A DNA stretch of 64,000 nucleotides, taken from NCBI RefSeq assembly GCF_038561965.1, contig NZ_CP139348.1:3286001-3350000 (forward strand), read 5' to 3'. A program made the translations under genes and the position numbers. The notes under the pieces were generated by a model, which made no database searches, was not told the DNA's origin, and saw nothing but the letters and a program-made list of their open reading frames with translations. This stretch comes from Stutzerimonas stutzeri. Its GTDB lineage: Bacteria > Pseudomonadota > Gammaproteobacteria > Pseudomonadales > Pseudomonadaceae. Within the stretch, counting starts at the first letter, position 1, and the number at the start of each line of letters is the position of its first letter. Positions 34,246-42,987 of this stretch are shown in pieces.

Positions 34246-36135
34246 TCAGTTGCGCGAGATGCCGTGCTTGCGCAGCTTGCGGTAGAGGGTGTTGCGGCTG
34301 ATCCCCAGCTGCTCGGCGACCCGGCTTATCTGCCAGTGTCGCTCGCGCAGCACGGCGAGCAAGGCCTCACGCTCAGCGGTCTGCAGCGCATCGCGCGGCG
34401 CCTCCACCGTGCCGAAGTCGGCAGGCAGCACGGCAAGCACCTCGTCAACGGCGATGCACCCCCGCTCGCTCAAGGCCGCCAACGTGCGCAGCAGATTGCG
34501 CATCTGCCGTACGTTGCCCGGCCAGCTGTAGCCCAGCAACGCCTGCCGCGCGGCTGGATCAAGGTAGATCGACTCACCCTTGGCTTCTTCAGCCAGCAAA
34601 TGATCGAGCAACGCTGCCTTGTCGCTACGCTCGCGCAACGCCGGCAAAGCCACCATCAGCCCACCGAGCCGGTAATACAGGTCCTCACGGAACGCCCCGC
34701 TGGCCACCAGCGCACGCAGTTCATGATGGCTGGCGCTGATCAGGCGGATGTTCAGCTCAGTCGGCATGGCAGCGCCCAGCGGCGTGACCTTGCGTTCCTC
34801 CAGCACACGCAGCAATCGGGTCTGCAGCGCGAGCGGCATATCGCCGATCTCGTCGAGAAAGAGAATGCCGCCATTGGCCTGTTCGAGCTTGCCCACCATG
34901 CCCTCGCGACGCGCGCCGGTGAAGCTACCGCCGCGATAGCCGAACAGCTCGCTTTCAATCAGCGTCTCCGGAATCGCCGCGCAGTTGAGCGCCACGAATG
35001 GCCGGGCGGCACGGGTGCTGGCTCGATGCAGCGCGCTGGCGAAGGCCTCCTTGCCCGTACCGGTCTCACCTTGCAGCAACACCGGCACATCACGTTCGAG
35101 CACTTTCAGCGCGCGGTTGAAGTCGGTGCGCATCGACGGATCGAGCAGACAGAAACCGCCGACCAGCTCTGCCGCCTTTTTCGGCGGGGCAACCACCACG
35201 CGCATCTGCGGCCCGCGCAACTGGCAATACAGCCGCTGACCGTTGTGGGTGTGCAGCGGCCAGCAGGTGCCCGGCTGCGGTCGGGCTCGCTCCAGTAGCC
35301 GGTCAAGACGCAGGTCGAACAGGCTTTCCAGCGATTGGCCCAGCAGTGCTTCGCGGTTGCTGGCCAGCAGATTCAGTGCGGTTTCATTGATGGTCGTGAT
35401 ACGACCTTCAGCATCGAACGCCAGCAGGCCTTCGCTGAGCAGGCCGATGTATTCGGGCTGGGCATGGAAGCGCAGCAGGTAATCGCCTTCGCAGTGCTGC
35501 AGGAAGAAGCAGCTTTCGATGAGTTTGGCCGACAGGTTGGTCAGCGCCATGGTGTGAAAGCGCCGCTGCCGCGACAGATCCTCGCGCGCCGATGACACAT
35601 TGAGCACGGCAAGCAAACCACCCTCGGCATCGAACACCGGGCTTGCCGAACAGGTCAGCGCCGCGTGCCGGCCGCGGAAATGCTCGTCACGTCGAATCGT
35701 CAGCGCTTGGCGCTCCAGCAGGCACAGGCCGACGCCATTGGTGCCCTCGGTCGCCTCGTTCCACACCGCGCCAAGCCAGAGCCCGGCACGCTGGAATTCG
35801 GCGCGCTCAGCCTGGTCCGCCACGCTGTCGATCACCACGCCGCTGGCGTCGGTCAGCAGTACCGCGTGGCCGCTGCTGCCCAGCTGCTGGTGCAGGCTGT
35901 TCATCTGCCAGTGGGCGACGGCGATGACTCGGTCCAGCCGCTCACGGTGCTCGTTCAGTCGTGGCCGCTCGATCACGCAGGGCGCGTGCGGGCTGGTGGG
36001 GTCGAGCTGATGCTGTTCCAGGCAGCGGCGCCAGGAGCGCGCGATGGCGGGATCGGCAGCCGGGCCCTGACTGGCTGCGGTGCCTTCACCGAAGCTCAGT
36101 ACCTGGTGCGCATGCTGATTCAGGCGAGAGGTCAT
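34246..36135 (-). CDS. sigma-54-dependent transcriptional activator, AcoR-like (GAF + AAA+ + Fis HTH)
   Basis: The 629-aa regulator has an N-terminal GAF-type sensor region with GHAVLLTDASGVV and NEATEGTNGVGLCL, a PAS-like segment (LAFDAEGRITTINETA), a AAA+ domain with Walker A GETGTGKE and Walker B GGILFLDEIGD, and a Fis-type HTH at the end (QISRVAEQLGISRNTLYRKLRKHG). The sigma-54 contact loop reads GSFTGA rather than GAFTGA. ATG at 36135 is the start (MTSRLNQHAHQ). It diverges from a flavin monooxygenase gene with a -24/-12 promoter, its obvious target. Confidence 0.94.
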   Translation of the reverse strand: MTSRLNQHAHQVLSFGEGTAASQGPAADPAIARSWRRCLEQHQLDPTSPHAPCVIERPRLNEHRERLDRVIAVAHWQMNSLHQQLGSSGHAVLLTDASGVVIDSVADQAERAEFQRAGLWLGAVWNEATEGTNGVGLCLLERQALTIRRDEHFRGRHAALTCSASPVFDAEGGLLAVLNVSSAREDLSRQRRFHTMALTNLSAKLIESCFFLQHCEGDYLLRFHAQPEYIGLLSEGLLAFDAEGRITTINETALNLLASNREALLGQSLESLFDLRLDRLLERARPQPGTCWPLHTHNGQRLYCQLRGPQMRVVVAPPKKAAELVGGFCLLDPSMRTDFNRALKVLERDVPVLLQGETGTGKEAFASALHRASTRAARPFVALNCAAIPETLIESELFGYRGGSFTGARREGMVGKLEQANGGILFLDEIGDMPLALQTRLLRVLEERKVTPLGAAMPTELNIRLISASHHELRALVASGAFREDLYYRLGGLMVALPALRERSDKAALLDHLLAEEAKGESIYLDPAARQALLGYSWPGNVRQMRNLLRTLAALSERGCIAVDEVLAVLPADFGTVEAPRDALQTAEREALLAVLRERHWQISRVAEQLGISRNTLYRKLRKHGISRN

Positions 36136-36207
36136 TCTTGTTGTTCTCCGCGATGTTTCGAGGCGGGTTCGCGCCCAGCATAGGCCAAATGCCCGGGCGC
36201 CGCATGC

Positions 36208-36225
36208 TGTGCCATGGCTGGTACA
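36208..36225. promoter_or_regulatory. candidate upstream activator site for the monooxygenase promoter
   Basis: TGTGCCATGGCTGGTACA is an 18-bp inverted repeat (TGTnCCA-N4-TGGnACA) ~100 bp upstream of the -24 element, as expected for an enhancer-binding protein. A second related half, ATGGCACA at 36251-36258, is the exact complement of its left arm. Confidence 0.55.
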
Positions 36226-36322
36226 AAGTGTCACCCACGGCATGTCGCCGATGGCACAGCGCCGCCTCGACCAGCCGGTCCCGAGACGGCTGCAAGCCAG
36301 CCACCATGCGGCGGGACGTTCG

Positions 36323-36339
36323 CTGGCCCGCTGCTTGCT
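36323..36339 (+). promoter_or_regulatory. sigma-54 (-24/-12) promoter of the monooxygenase gene
   Basis: CTGGCCCGCTGCTTGCT matches YTGGCACG-N4-TTGCW, with GG at 36325-36326 and GC at 36337-36338 in correct register. Transcription would start near 36350, ~43 nt before the ATG. Confidence 0.85.
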
Positions 36340-36392
36340 CTACTGGAAACACGGTATCCCCGTGAATAACAACAAAGACCAGGAGAACCACC

Positions 36393-38273
36393 ATGCGTCC
36401 CAGCAATGATGTCCCCTTCGATCTGAAAACCGACAACGGCAGCGACCTCGGCGGCGACAGCCAGGCCACTGCTAGCCGCACCCCCACCGAGCAGTTGTCT
36501 GCCTGGGTCGAAAACCTCGGCCAGCGCCTGGCCCAACGCGATATCGACGGCGCCCTGGAGCTGTTCGCCGACGACTGCCACTGGCGCGATCTGGTGCTGT
36601 TCAGCTGGAACCTGGTCACCCTCGAGGGCAAGGCCGATATCCGCGACATGCTGGAAAACCAGCTCGAAGCGACCCGGCCGGACAAATGGAAGCTCGAAGG
36701 TGAAGCGAGCCTGGCCGACGGCGTGCTCGAAGGCTGGATCAGCCTGGAAACCGATGTCGCCCGCGGCAAGGGTTATGTACGCCTGAAGGACGGCCTGTGC
36801 TGGACGCTGCTGACCACCATGCGTGAACTCAAGGGCCACGAGGAACCGCTCGGACGTCGTCGGCCACTGGGTGCCGAACATGGCCATGGCCTGGCCGACA
36901 AGCGCAACTGGCTGGAAAAGCGCCGCGATGAAGAAGCCGCGCTGGGCATCACCGAGCAGCCCTACTGCCTGGTCATCGGCGGTGGCCAGGGCGGCCTCGG
37001 CCTCGGCGCACGACTCAAGCGTCTCGGCGTGCCTACGCTGATCGTCGACAAGGCCGAGCGCCCCGGCGACCAGTGGCGCGGGCGCTACAAATCACTGTGC
37101 CTGCACGACCCGGTCTGGTACGACCACATGCCCTACCTGCCCTTTCCCGACCATTGGCCGGTCTTCACGCCCAAGGATCAGATCGGCGATTGGCTGGAGA
37201 TGTACAGCAAGGTCATGGAGCTGAACTACTGGGCGAAGACCGAATGCGTCAAAGCCAGCTTCGACGAAGCCGAAGGCCGCTGGACGGTCGAGGTGCTGCG
37301 CGACGGCAAGCCGATGACGCTCAAGCCCGCACAGCTGATCCTCGCCACCGGCATGTCCGGCGTGCCCAACGTGCCGGTCTACCCGGGCGCCGAGACCTTC
37401 GCCGGCCAGCAACACCATTCCAGCCAGCACCCTGGCGGCGATGCCTGGCGCGGTAAGCGCGCGGTGGTCATCGGTGCCAACAACTCGGCCCATGACATCT
37501 GCGCGGACCTGGTGGAGAACGGCGCGGACGTCACCATGGTGCAGCGTTCTAGCACGCATATCGTGCGCTCCGACACCCTGATGGACGTGGTGTTCGGCCC
37601 CCTCTATTCCGAGGATGCCGTCGAAAACGGGCTGACCACCGACAAGGCCGACATGCTGTTCGCCTCGATCCCTTACAAGGTGCTGCCGCAGTTTCATCGC
37701 CAGGCGTTCGAGCAGGTCAAAGAGCGTGATAAAGACTTCTACGATCGCCTGACCGCAGCGGGCTTCATGCTCGATTTTGGCGATGATGAATCCGGTCTGT
37801 TCCTTAAGTACGTGCGCCGCGGATCGGGCTACTACATCGACGTGGGCGCCTGCGAGCTGATCGCCGACGGTACCATCAAGCTGAAGAGCGGGCCCGGGCT
37901 TTGCGTCGACCACATCGAGGCGGATACCGTGGTGCTCAACGATGGCAGCCGCTTGCCGGCCGATCTGATCGTCTACGCCACCGGCTACGGCTCAATGAAC
38001 GGTTGGGCGGCTCGCTTGATCTCCCAGGAAGTCGCCGACAAGGTCGGGCGCTGCTGGGGGCTGGGCTCCGGCACCACCAAGGACCCGGGTCCGTACGAAG
38101 GTGAACTGCGCAACATGTGGAAGCCCACCCAGCAGCAGAACCTATGGTTCCACGGCGGCAACCTGCACCAATCACGACACTATTCGCTGTACCTGGCGCT
38201 GCAGTTGAAGGCGCAGTTCGAAGGGCTGGAGACGTCGGTCTACAAGCTCGCTCCAAGCTACCACCAAGGCTGA
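36393..38273 (+). CDS. flavin-dependent monooxygenase (FMO/YUCCA-like) with N-terminal NTF2-like domain
   Basis: The 626-aa protein joins an N-terminal SnoaL/NTF2-like segment (about 35-145) to an FMO-type FAD/NAD(P)H oxidoreductase. The FAD motif is VIGGGQGGLGLGARL (194-208); a second Rossmann motif is VVIGANNSAHDICADL. FAGQQHHSSQH retains the FxGxxxH core of the FMO fingerprint, though the last aromatic position is not matched. ATYG near the end (VYATGYGSMNG) is also conserved. Cytoplasmic; substrate unknown, possibly a ketone, alcohol-derived or aromatic compound given the AcoR-like regulator. Expression should be sigma-54 dependent and inducible. AGGAG precedes the start. Confidence 0.9.
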   Translation: MRPSNDVPFDLKTDNGSDLGGDSQATASRTPTEQLSAWVENLGQRLAQRDIDGALELFADDCHWRDLVLFSWNLVTLEGKADIRDMLENQLEATRPDKWKLEGEASLADGVLEGWISLETDVARGKGYVRLKDGLCWTLLTTMRELKGHEEPLGRRRPLGAEHGHGLADKRNWLEKRRDEEAALGITEQPYCLVIGGGQGGLGLGARLKRLGVPTLIVDKAERPGDQWRGRYKSLCLHDPVWYDHMPYLPFPDHWPVFTPKDQIGDWLEMYSKVMELNYWAKTECVKASFDEAEGRWTVEVLRDGKPMTLKPAQLILATGMSGVPNVPVYPGAETFAGQQHHSSQHPGGDAWRGKRAVVIGANNSAHDICADLVENGADVTMVQRSSTHIVRSDTLMDVVFGPLYSEDAVENGLTTDKADMLFASIPYKVLPQFHRQAFEQVKERDKDFYDRLTAAGFMLDFGDDESGLFLKYVRRGSGYYIDVGACELIADGTIKLKSGPGLCVDHIEADTVVLNDGSRLPADLIVYATGYGSMNGWAARLISQEVADKVGRCWGLGSGTTKDPGPYEGELRNMWKPTQQQNLWFHGGNLHQSRHYSLYLALQLKAQFEGLETSVYKLAPSYHQG

Positions 38274-38295
38274 CAGTCGCCTTGACTGCCAAACA

Positions 38296-38323
38296 CAACA
38301 GGCCCGCAATTGCGGGCCTGTTG
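38296..38323. terminator. bidirectional terminator-like palindrome
   Basis: A perfect 28-bp palindrome (arms CAACAGGCCCGCAA and TTGCGGGCCTGTTG) lies between the convergent monooxygenase and DUF3325 genes. U-tracts are weak on both sides. Confidence 0.7.
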
Positions 38324-38334
38324 CTGTGTCGAGC

Positions 38335-38673
38335 TCAGCCGACCACTGCCCAGACCAACAGCCACAGCGGAATGCCCGCGACAGGAAAGATCACGGCGAT
38401 CCGCGCTTGATACGGCAGCAGCCACGCCACCACCAGCGCGGCCAGCGAAATAACGCCGAACCAACCGACCGGCCCCATCGCCCAACCCCAGGCCCAGACG
38501 CAACTGACAAAACTTGCCAGCAACAGGCCCCAGCCCAGCAATCGCAAGGCACGGCGCAGCAGCAGCGAAGGCTCACGCTGCCAGACCAACTTGAAGTTGC
38601 GCTCCATACCCTGGCACAACCCAACCATGCCGCCATAGGCGAGCAGGAGGCCAGCCACGAACGGCAGCATCAT
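38335..38673 (-). CDS. DUF3325 family membrane protein
   Basis: The 112-aa protein has three hydrophobic helices and the family N-terminus LPFVAGLLLAYGGMVGLCQGM. It overlaps the PepSY gene stop by 4 nt and is the last gene of a block typical of siderophore receptor neighbourhoods. The family has no assigned activity; context suggests a small subunit of an iron-siderophore reduction complex. Confidence 0.82.
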   Translation of the reverse strand: MMLPFVAGLLLAYGGMVGLCQGMERNFKLVWQREPSLLLRRALRLLGWGLLLASFVSCVWAWGWAMGPVGWFGVISLAALVVAWLLPYQARIAVIFPVAGIPLWLLVWAVVG

Positions 38674-40340
38674 GGGTGCATCTCCTTCAGTTTCATGGCG
38701 GCACGGCGAGGCGTCGGCAACCTATCACCGGCACGCAACGCCACCTTGCGCGCCAGCCACAGCAGCATCGCGCCCATCGCCACACAGGTCAGCTCCAGCC
38801 ACAGTCGCGGCGCGTCCGCCCAAGGCATCCCGCCCACGGTGGCCATGTTGAGCAACGGCAGCGCCAGACAAAGTAGCGCCAGCAAAGCCAGTTGTTCGGC
38901 CCAACCGCGCAAGGTCGGCCGCCATAGGGCATGGACCAAGCCCGCCGCCCAGACGAGGAAGAACACTCGCACCTCCCAGTCGTTACGCTGCGGCAGCTGC
39001 ACCGGTAGCAGGCGGTTGGCCCAGAGCAGGCCGATACAGGCCAACGAAAGCCCTGCTACCGCCGCCAGATTGAGCGATTCGACCAGACGATGGAAACGCC
39101 GCGAGGCGGGACTTTGCTCCGCATACTTGCGCCGGCGCTTGATGCAGAAATGCACCAGGCCGGTGGCGATCATGGCGCAGCTGACCATGCCGCAAAGCCA
39201 GTACAGCCAGCGCATTGGATAGCCGCCGAACTGGGCGAAGTGCAAGCCGGCCATCACCCTCTGCGTGAGCAGGCTCAGCCGGCTCTCATCAGGCTCACGC
39301 AGCACCACACCACTGACGCCATCGAACTGCATGCTGCGGCCTTTCGTCAGTTCGATGCGATTGCCCAGCACGGGGCGTACTTCGATGCGCGCATCGCGAC
39401 GCCCAGGGTTCTGGATGGAAAGCCCGCCGACAGGTCCCATCGCCGCTTCGGCCTGCGCCAGGATCGGACCGAGCGGCGCAAGCAGCGCAGCAGGAACCGC
39501 CTCCATCGGGCGAGTCGCCGCTTCTGCGCGGCCTTGCTGACCTTGGCCGGCGTCTCGGTTTCGACCCTGGGCGCGCTCGCCATTTCCGCCTTGCTGTCGG
39601 GCTTCACCACGCTGCTCGGCTGGGCGCTCGGCCTGTTGCTCCGCCGCACCACCACGCAGCTCGCGGACGGCCGCCTGGCGGTCACCGTCATAAAGCGCAT
39701 CCACCGCTGCGGGCATGTAGAGCAGGAAAAAGATCACCAGCCCGGTGTAAGTGATCATCAGGTGAAACGGCAGCAACAGCACGCCGCTGGCGTTATGCGC
39801 GTCGAGCCAAGAGCGCTGCCCCTTGCCGGGGCGGAAAGTGAAGAAGTCCTTGAATATCTTCTTGTGGATGACGATCCCGCTGACCAGCGCCACCAACATC
39901 GCCATGGCTGCTAGTCCCACCAGCCAGATGCCGATGTTGCGTGGCATGTTCAGCGAGAAGTGGAAGCGGAAGAAGAAGCCGCCGCCTGCCGTTTCCCGAG
40001 CCGTGATCGGCTCCCCAGTTGCCGCGTCAAGCAGCTGCCCGCCACCGCGACGTTGCTCGCCCGTCGATACGCTGAGGTTGGACGAACGCTCTGTCGGCAG
40101 GTTGATGTTCCAGCTCGGCGCATCGGGGTGCCGTGCCTGCAGGAAGTCGAGCGCGCGCTGCAGCGCGTCCTGTTGGCTGCCCGTATAAGCCGGCACCTCC
40201 GGGCGCATCCAGCCATCGATCTCCTTGTCGAACACCGCCAGGGTGCCGGTCAGAAAGATGGCGAACAGCAGCCAGCCCAGCAGCAGGCCGCCCCAGGTAT
40301 GCAGCCAGGCCATGGATTGCGTGAAGCTCTGCTTCTTCAT
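38670..40340 (-). CDS. PepSY-associated transmembrane protein (siderophore/iron reductase-like)
   Basis: The 556-aa protein has PepSY_TM features: N-terminal helix WLHTWGGLLLGWLLFAIFLTGTLAVFD, SWLDAHNASGVLLLPFHLMITYTG, and further helices after residue 380; several conserved His residues could bind heme. Such proteins (FpvG, PiuB, FoxB-like) are linked to periplasmic reduction or release of iron from siderophores. ATG 40340 overlaps the DUF3649 stop. Residues ~229-278 form a low-complexity Gln/Arg/Glu/Gly-rich insertion in a loop, not expected in the family core. Confidence 0.88.
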   Translation of the reverse strand: MKKQSFTQSMAWLHTWGGLLLGWLLFAIFLTGTLAVFDKEIDGWMRPEVPAYTGSQQDALQRALDFLQARHPDAPSWNINLPTERSSNLSVSTGEQRRGGGQLLDAATGEPITARETAGGGFFFRFHFSLNMPRNIGIWLVGLAAMAMLVALVSGIVIHKKIFKDFFTFRPGKGQRSWLDAHNASGVLLLPFHLMITYTGLVIFFLLYMPAAVDALYDGDRQAAVRELRGGAAEQQAERPAEQRGEARQQGGNGERAQGRNRDAGQGQQGRAEAATRPMEAVPAALLAPLGPILAQAEAAMGPVGGLSIQNPGRRDARIEVRPVLGNRIELTKGRSMQFDGVSGVVLREPDESRLSLLTQRVMAGLHFAQFGGYPMRWLYWLCGMVSCAMIATGLVHFCIKRRRKYAEQSPASRRFHRLVESLNLAAVAGLSLACIGLLWANRLLPVQLPQRNDWEVRVFFLVWAAGLVHALWRPTLRGWAEQLALLALLCLALPLLNMATVGGMPWADAPRLWLELTCVAMGAMLLWLARKVALRAGDRLPTPRRAAMKLKEMHP

Positions 40341-40672
40341 CCGATGCGCTCCATCAGTTGCGGCCAGAAGCCGATCAGGGCCAACGGTAGCGCCAACAAC
40401 GCGCCGTACCATGCGCGCCGCAAACTGCGCGCGGCAAACGCCCAAAGAATTGCCGCGGTGTAAACGAGATAAGACGGCAGTGTTGCGACGATCAGGGCAT
40501 CAACCGGTGCCAGCGGTAGCAGCCTTGCCAGGGCGGCAGTGAATGCGTAGGTGAAGGCATAGCCACCCAGAATGGCCAGAACAGTTCGCATGGCGATATC
40601 GCGCCATGCACTTTTCGATTGGGGTGCGGAACGGGTCACGACAGGCTCCGAGCGGGAAACGGCTGAAGTCAT
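40337..40672 (-). CDS. DUF3649 family membrane protein
   Basis: The 111-aa protein has three helices (VLAILGGYAFTYAFTAALARLLP and others) and follows the TonB-dependent receptor by ~95 nt. DUF3649 genes commonly precede PepSY_TM and DUF3325 genes in iron-uptake operons of pseudomonads, exactly as here, with 4-nt overlaps linking all three. Function unassigned. Confidence 0.83.
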   Translation of the reverse strand: MTSAVSRSEPVVTRSAPQSKSAWRDIAMRTVLAILGGYAFTYAFTAALARLLPLAPVDALIVATLPSYLVYTAAILWAFAARSLRRAWYGALLALPLALIGFWPQLMERIG

Positions 40673-40767
40673 ACGAAAACGCCCGACACTGGCTTCTCGG
40701 CCGGTCGGGCAGTGGGTTCGATGCGGTTTCGCGGGCTTTCTGACCGCGCCACTCGCGTCTGCCTTTT

Positions 40768-42846
40768 TTAAAAGTCGACAGTCATCCCTACGACCAGGCG
40801 GCGGCCATCGAGCACAACCGCATAATCGTCATCGGTCACTTCCTTGTTCGCGACGTTGTACAACCCGGCGGTTAGATCGACGTTTCTGGTCAGTCCGTAC
40901 ACCGCACCAATATCGACGAACCCGTAACCCGGCGTGCCTTCGCTCATGCTGGTCCGGCTCAGGTAATCGGAGGTGCGGCTGCGGTAGTTGTACTGTGACC
41001 AGAGGCTGAGCTTGTCCGTCGCTCGCCAGTCCAGGTTGGTGTTGAACATGTGCCGGGGCTGCTTGTTGAGCGGCTCACCTTTGAATTCCCCGCTCTTCTG
41101 CTCCGAGTCAGTGAAGGTGTAACTGCTCATCCAGTGCAGGTCGTCAGTGATGTCGTAGTCGAGGGTGAACTCGACGCCCTGAATGACCGCTTCATCGATG
41201 TTGCGGGTGGTGCTGAGGAAGTAGAAGTTGTTGCCACCGAAGTTACAGGCGTAGTTAGCAACGTCATTGTTGTTGGCAGCATTGGGGCTGGTGCAGAAGC
41301 GATCCTCGGCGATCTTGTCCTTGTAGATCGTATGGAACAGCATCACGCTCGTCCCCAGGCCGATCGATGGATCGTCGAAGACGAATCCGACTTCATAGCT
41401 GGTGCTGGTTTCGGGATCCAGATCGGGGTTGCCGATGCTCAGCGCACGTGGCAAGGCCTGGCCATTTGAGCCGACATTCGGCGAGCCGCCACCGCCGGTA
41501 CGCCCACCAAAGCCTTCGGTGGCCTGAGTAAGAGACGGCTGCTTGTAACCAGTCGAAACACCACCTTTAAGGGTCAGGGTGGAGCTCAGGCCGTAGACGC
41601 CGTAAACGCGTGGCGACAAGTGCCCGCCAAAAAGCTCGTCATCGTTGTAACGCAGCCCGGTAGTCAGTGCGAAGTCATCGGTGATGCCCCACTCCACTTC
41701 CCCATATACCGCCGCCAGCCAGCGGTCGGCTTCGTGCACCCCACCGGCAATGCCATCGTTGAACAGCACGTTTTGGCCGTTGACGAATTCCTCGTCCTTG
41801 TACTGAGCGCCGAGGGTGATCGTGTGCGCCCCCCAGAAATACGTACCCTGAGTGTTGAACAGGTTGACCGTTTCTTTCATCGACAGGTCCTGCACACGCT
41901 CGGACACGTCCCGCTGCAAATAGCTGTTGACCAGCCAGTCGCCATAGTTGCCTTCGTGCGACAGCGTCCAAACCTCTTTTTCGAAACGGTTCGTCGTTGC
42001 CTCTCCCTCGGGCAGGCTTGTCGTCACCGGCGAACTCTTACCGGCGGTATGGCGGGATTTCTGCGTGACTTCCCGGTAACCCAGAGTGAACCGGTCGGCG
42101 TCGGTCGGCGTCAGGAACAGGTCCGCGCCGACGTTGCTCTCGCGGGCCTCCGGCTTGCTTTCACCCGAATTGAAGGCTTCGCCGCCGACGTAGTCGCTTT
42201 CGTAGGTGTGGGTATAGGCACCGCTCAACTGCAATCCCACCAGCCCAGGAATCAGCGCGCCGCCGGCGAAAAGCTCGGTGTGATATTCGTCTTCGTTGTA
42301 GTCGTTCTGGGAGAACATCTTCTGAGCGCGAACAGTACCCGCCCATTCGCCGGAAGACTGGCGAGTGATGATGTTGATCACACCGCCCATTGCTTCGGAG
42401 CCGTAAAGCGAAGACATCGGCCCGCGAATCACTTCGATACGCTCGATCATGGCAAGCGGCGGCAATGCCAGCTGCTGTTTGCCACCCGATGTACCGTTGG
42501 TTTGCGTCTGACGCCCGGCGGAAATTGGTCGCCCATCCACCAGTACCAGGGTGTACTCGCTGCCCATGCCGCGGATGGTGATGTCCTGCTGGTTTCCACC
42601 GCCGGAAACGTAAACGCCTGGGACGTTCTTCATCGCATCGATAACGCTGGTGTAGGACTGCGCCTCAAGTTGCTCGCGGGTGATCACCGAAATGCTGGCC
42701 GGAGCCTTTGCAATGTTCTGTTCGTGACCGGCCGCAGTGACCACTGTAGTGGGCTGCAGCTGGATCGGATCCTGCGCAAACACGGGCGTGCTCACCCAGG
42801 CCGCAGCGATTGCACAAGCCAGCCGTTGTCGATTGAAAATCACCAT
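40768..42846 (-). CDS. TonB-dependent outer-membrane siderophore receptor (FepA/PfeA/CirA-like)
   Basis: The 692-aa precursor has a signal peptide (cleavage near VFA-QD, residue 24), a TonB box region (TTVVTAAG), a plug domain (SVIDAMKNVPGVYVSGGG, IERIEVIRGPMSSLYGSEAMGGVINIIT) and a beta-barrel ending in aromatic F (VGMTVDF). FepA/PfeA-type receptors import ferric catecholate siderophores. An adjacent two-component system in pfeR-pfeS-pfeA order supports a catecholate receptor. A candidate Fur box lies ~100 nt upstream. It is shorter than PfeA (~746 aa), so the exact ligand is open. Confidence 0.92.
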   Translation of the reverse strand: MVIFNRQRLACAIAAAWVSTPVFAQDPIQLQPTTVVTAAGHEQNIAKAPASISVITREQLEAQSYTSVIDAMKNVPGVYVSGGGNQQDITIRGMGSEYTLVLVDGRPISAGRQTQTNGTSGGKQQLALPPLAMIERIEVIRGPMSSLYGSEAMGGVINIITRQSSGEWAGTVRAQKMFSQNDYNEDEYHTELFAGGALIPGLVGLQLSGAYTHTYESDYVGGEAFNSGESKPEARESNVGADLFLTPTDADRFTLGYREVTQKSRHTAGKSSPVTTSLPEGEATTNRFEKEVWTLSHEGNYGDWLVNSYLQRDVSERVQDLSMKETVNLFNTQGTYFWGAHTITLGAQYKDEEFVNGQNVLFNDGIAGGVHEADRWLAAVYGEVEWGITDDFALTTGLRYNDDELFGGHLSPRVYGVYGLSSTLTLKGGVSTGYKQPSLTQATEGFGGRTGGGGSPNVGSNGQALPRALSIGNPDLDPETSTSYEVGFVFDDPSIGLGTSVMLFHTIYKDKIAEDRFCTSPNAANNNDVANYACNFGGNNFYFLSTTRNIDEAVIQGVEFTLDYDITDDLHWMSSYTFTDSEQKSGEFKGEPLNKQPRHMFNTNLDWRATDKLSLWSQYNYRSRTSDYLSRTSMSEGTPGYGFVDIGAVYGLTRNVDLTAGLYNVANKEVTDDDYAVVLDGRRLVVGMTVDF

Positions 42847-42948
42847 TTACACCCGTCTCCCTGAGAAGCGATTACGTCTTCTACGGTCCGCTAGATGGCC
42901 GCAGGCAAGGCGTGGCCGGCGGAACAGCCCGTCGCGCCGACTCGCAAT

Positions 42949-42967
42949 GCTATGCATTCTCATTTGA
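42949..42967 (-). promoter_or_regulatory. candidate Fur box upstream of the TonB-dependent receptor gene
   Basis: On the minus strand TCAAATGAGAATGCATAGC matches 12 of 19 positions of GATAATGATAATCATTATC, counted by eye, with the AATGAGAAT core intact. It lies 103 nt before the receptor start, just after the kinase gene. Confidence 0.6.
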
Positions 42968-42987
42968 GAGTAAAGTGCATTTACAAA

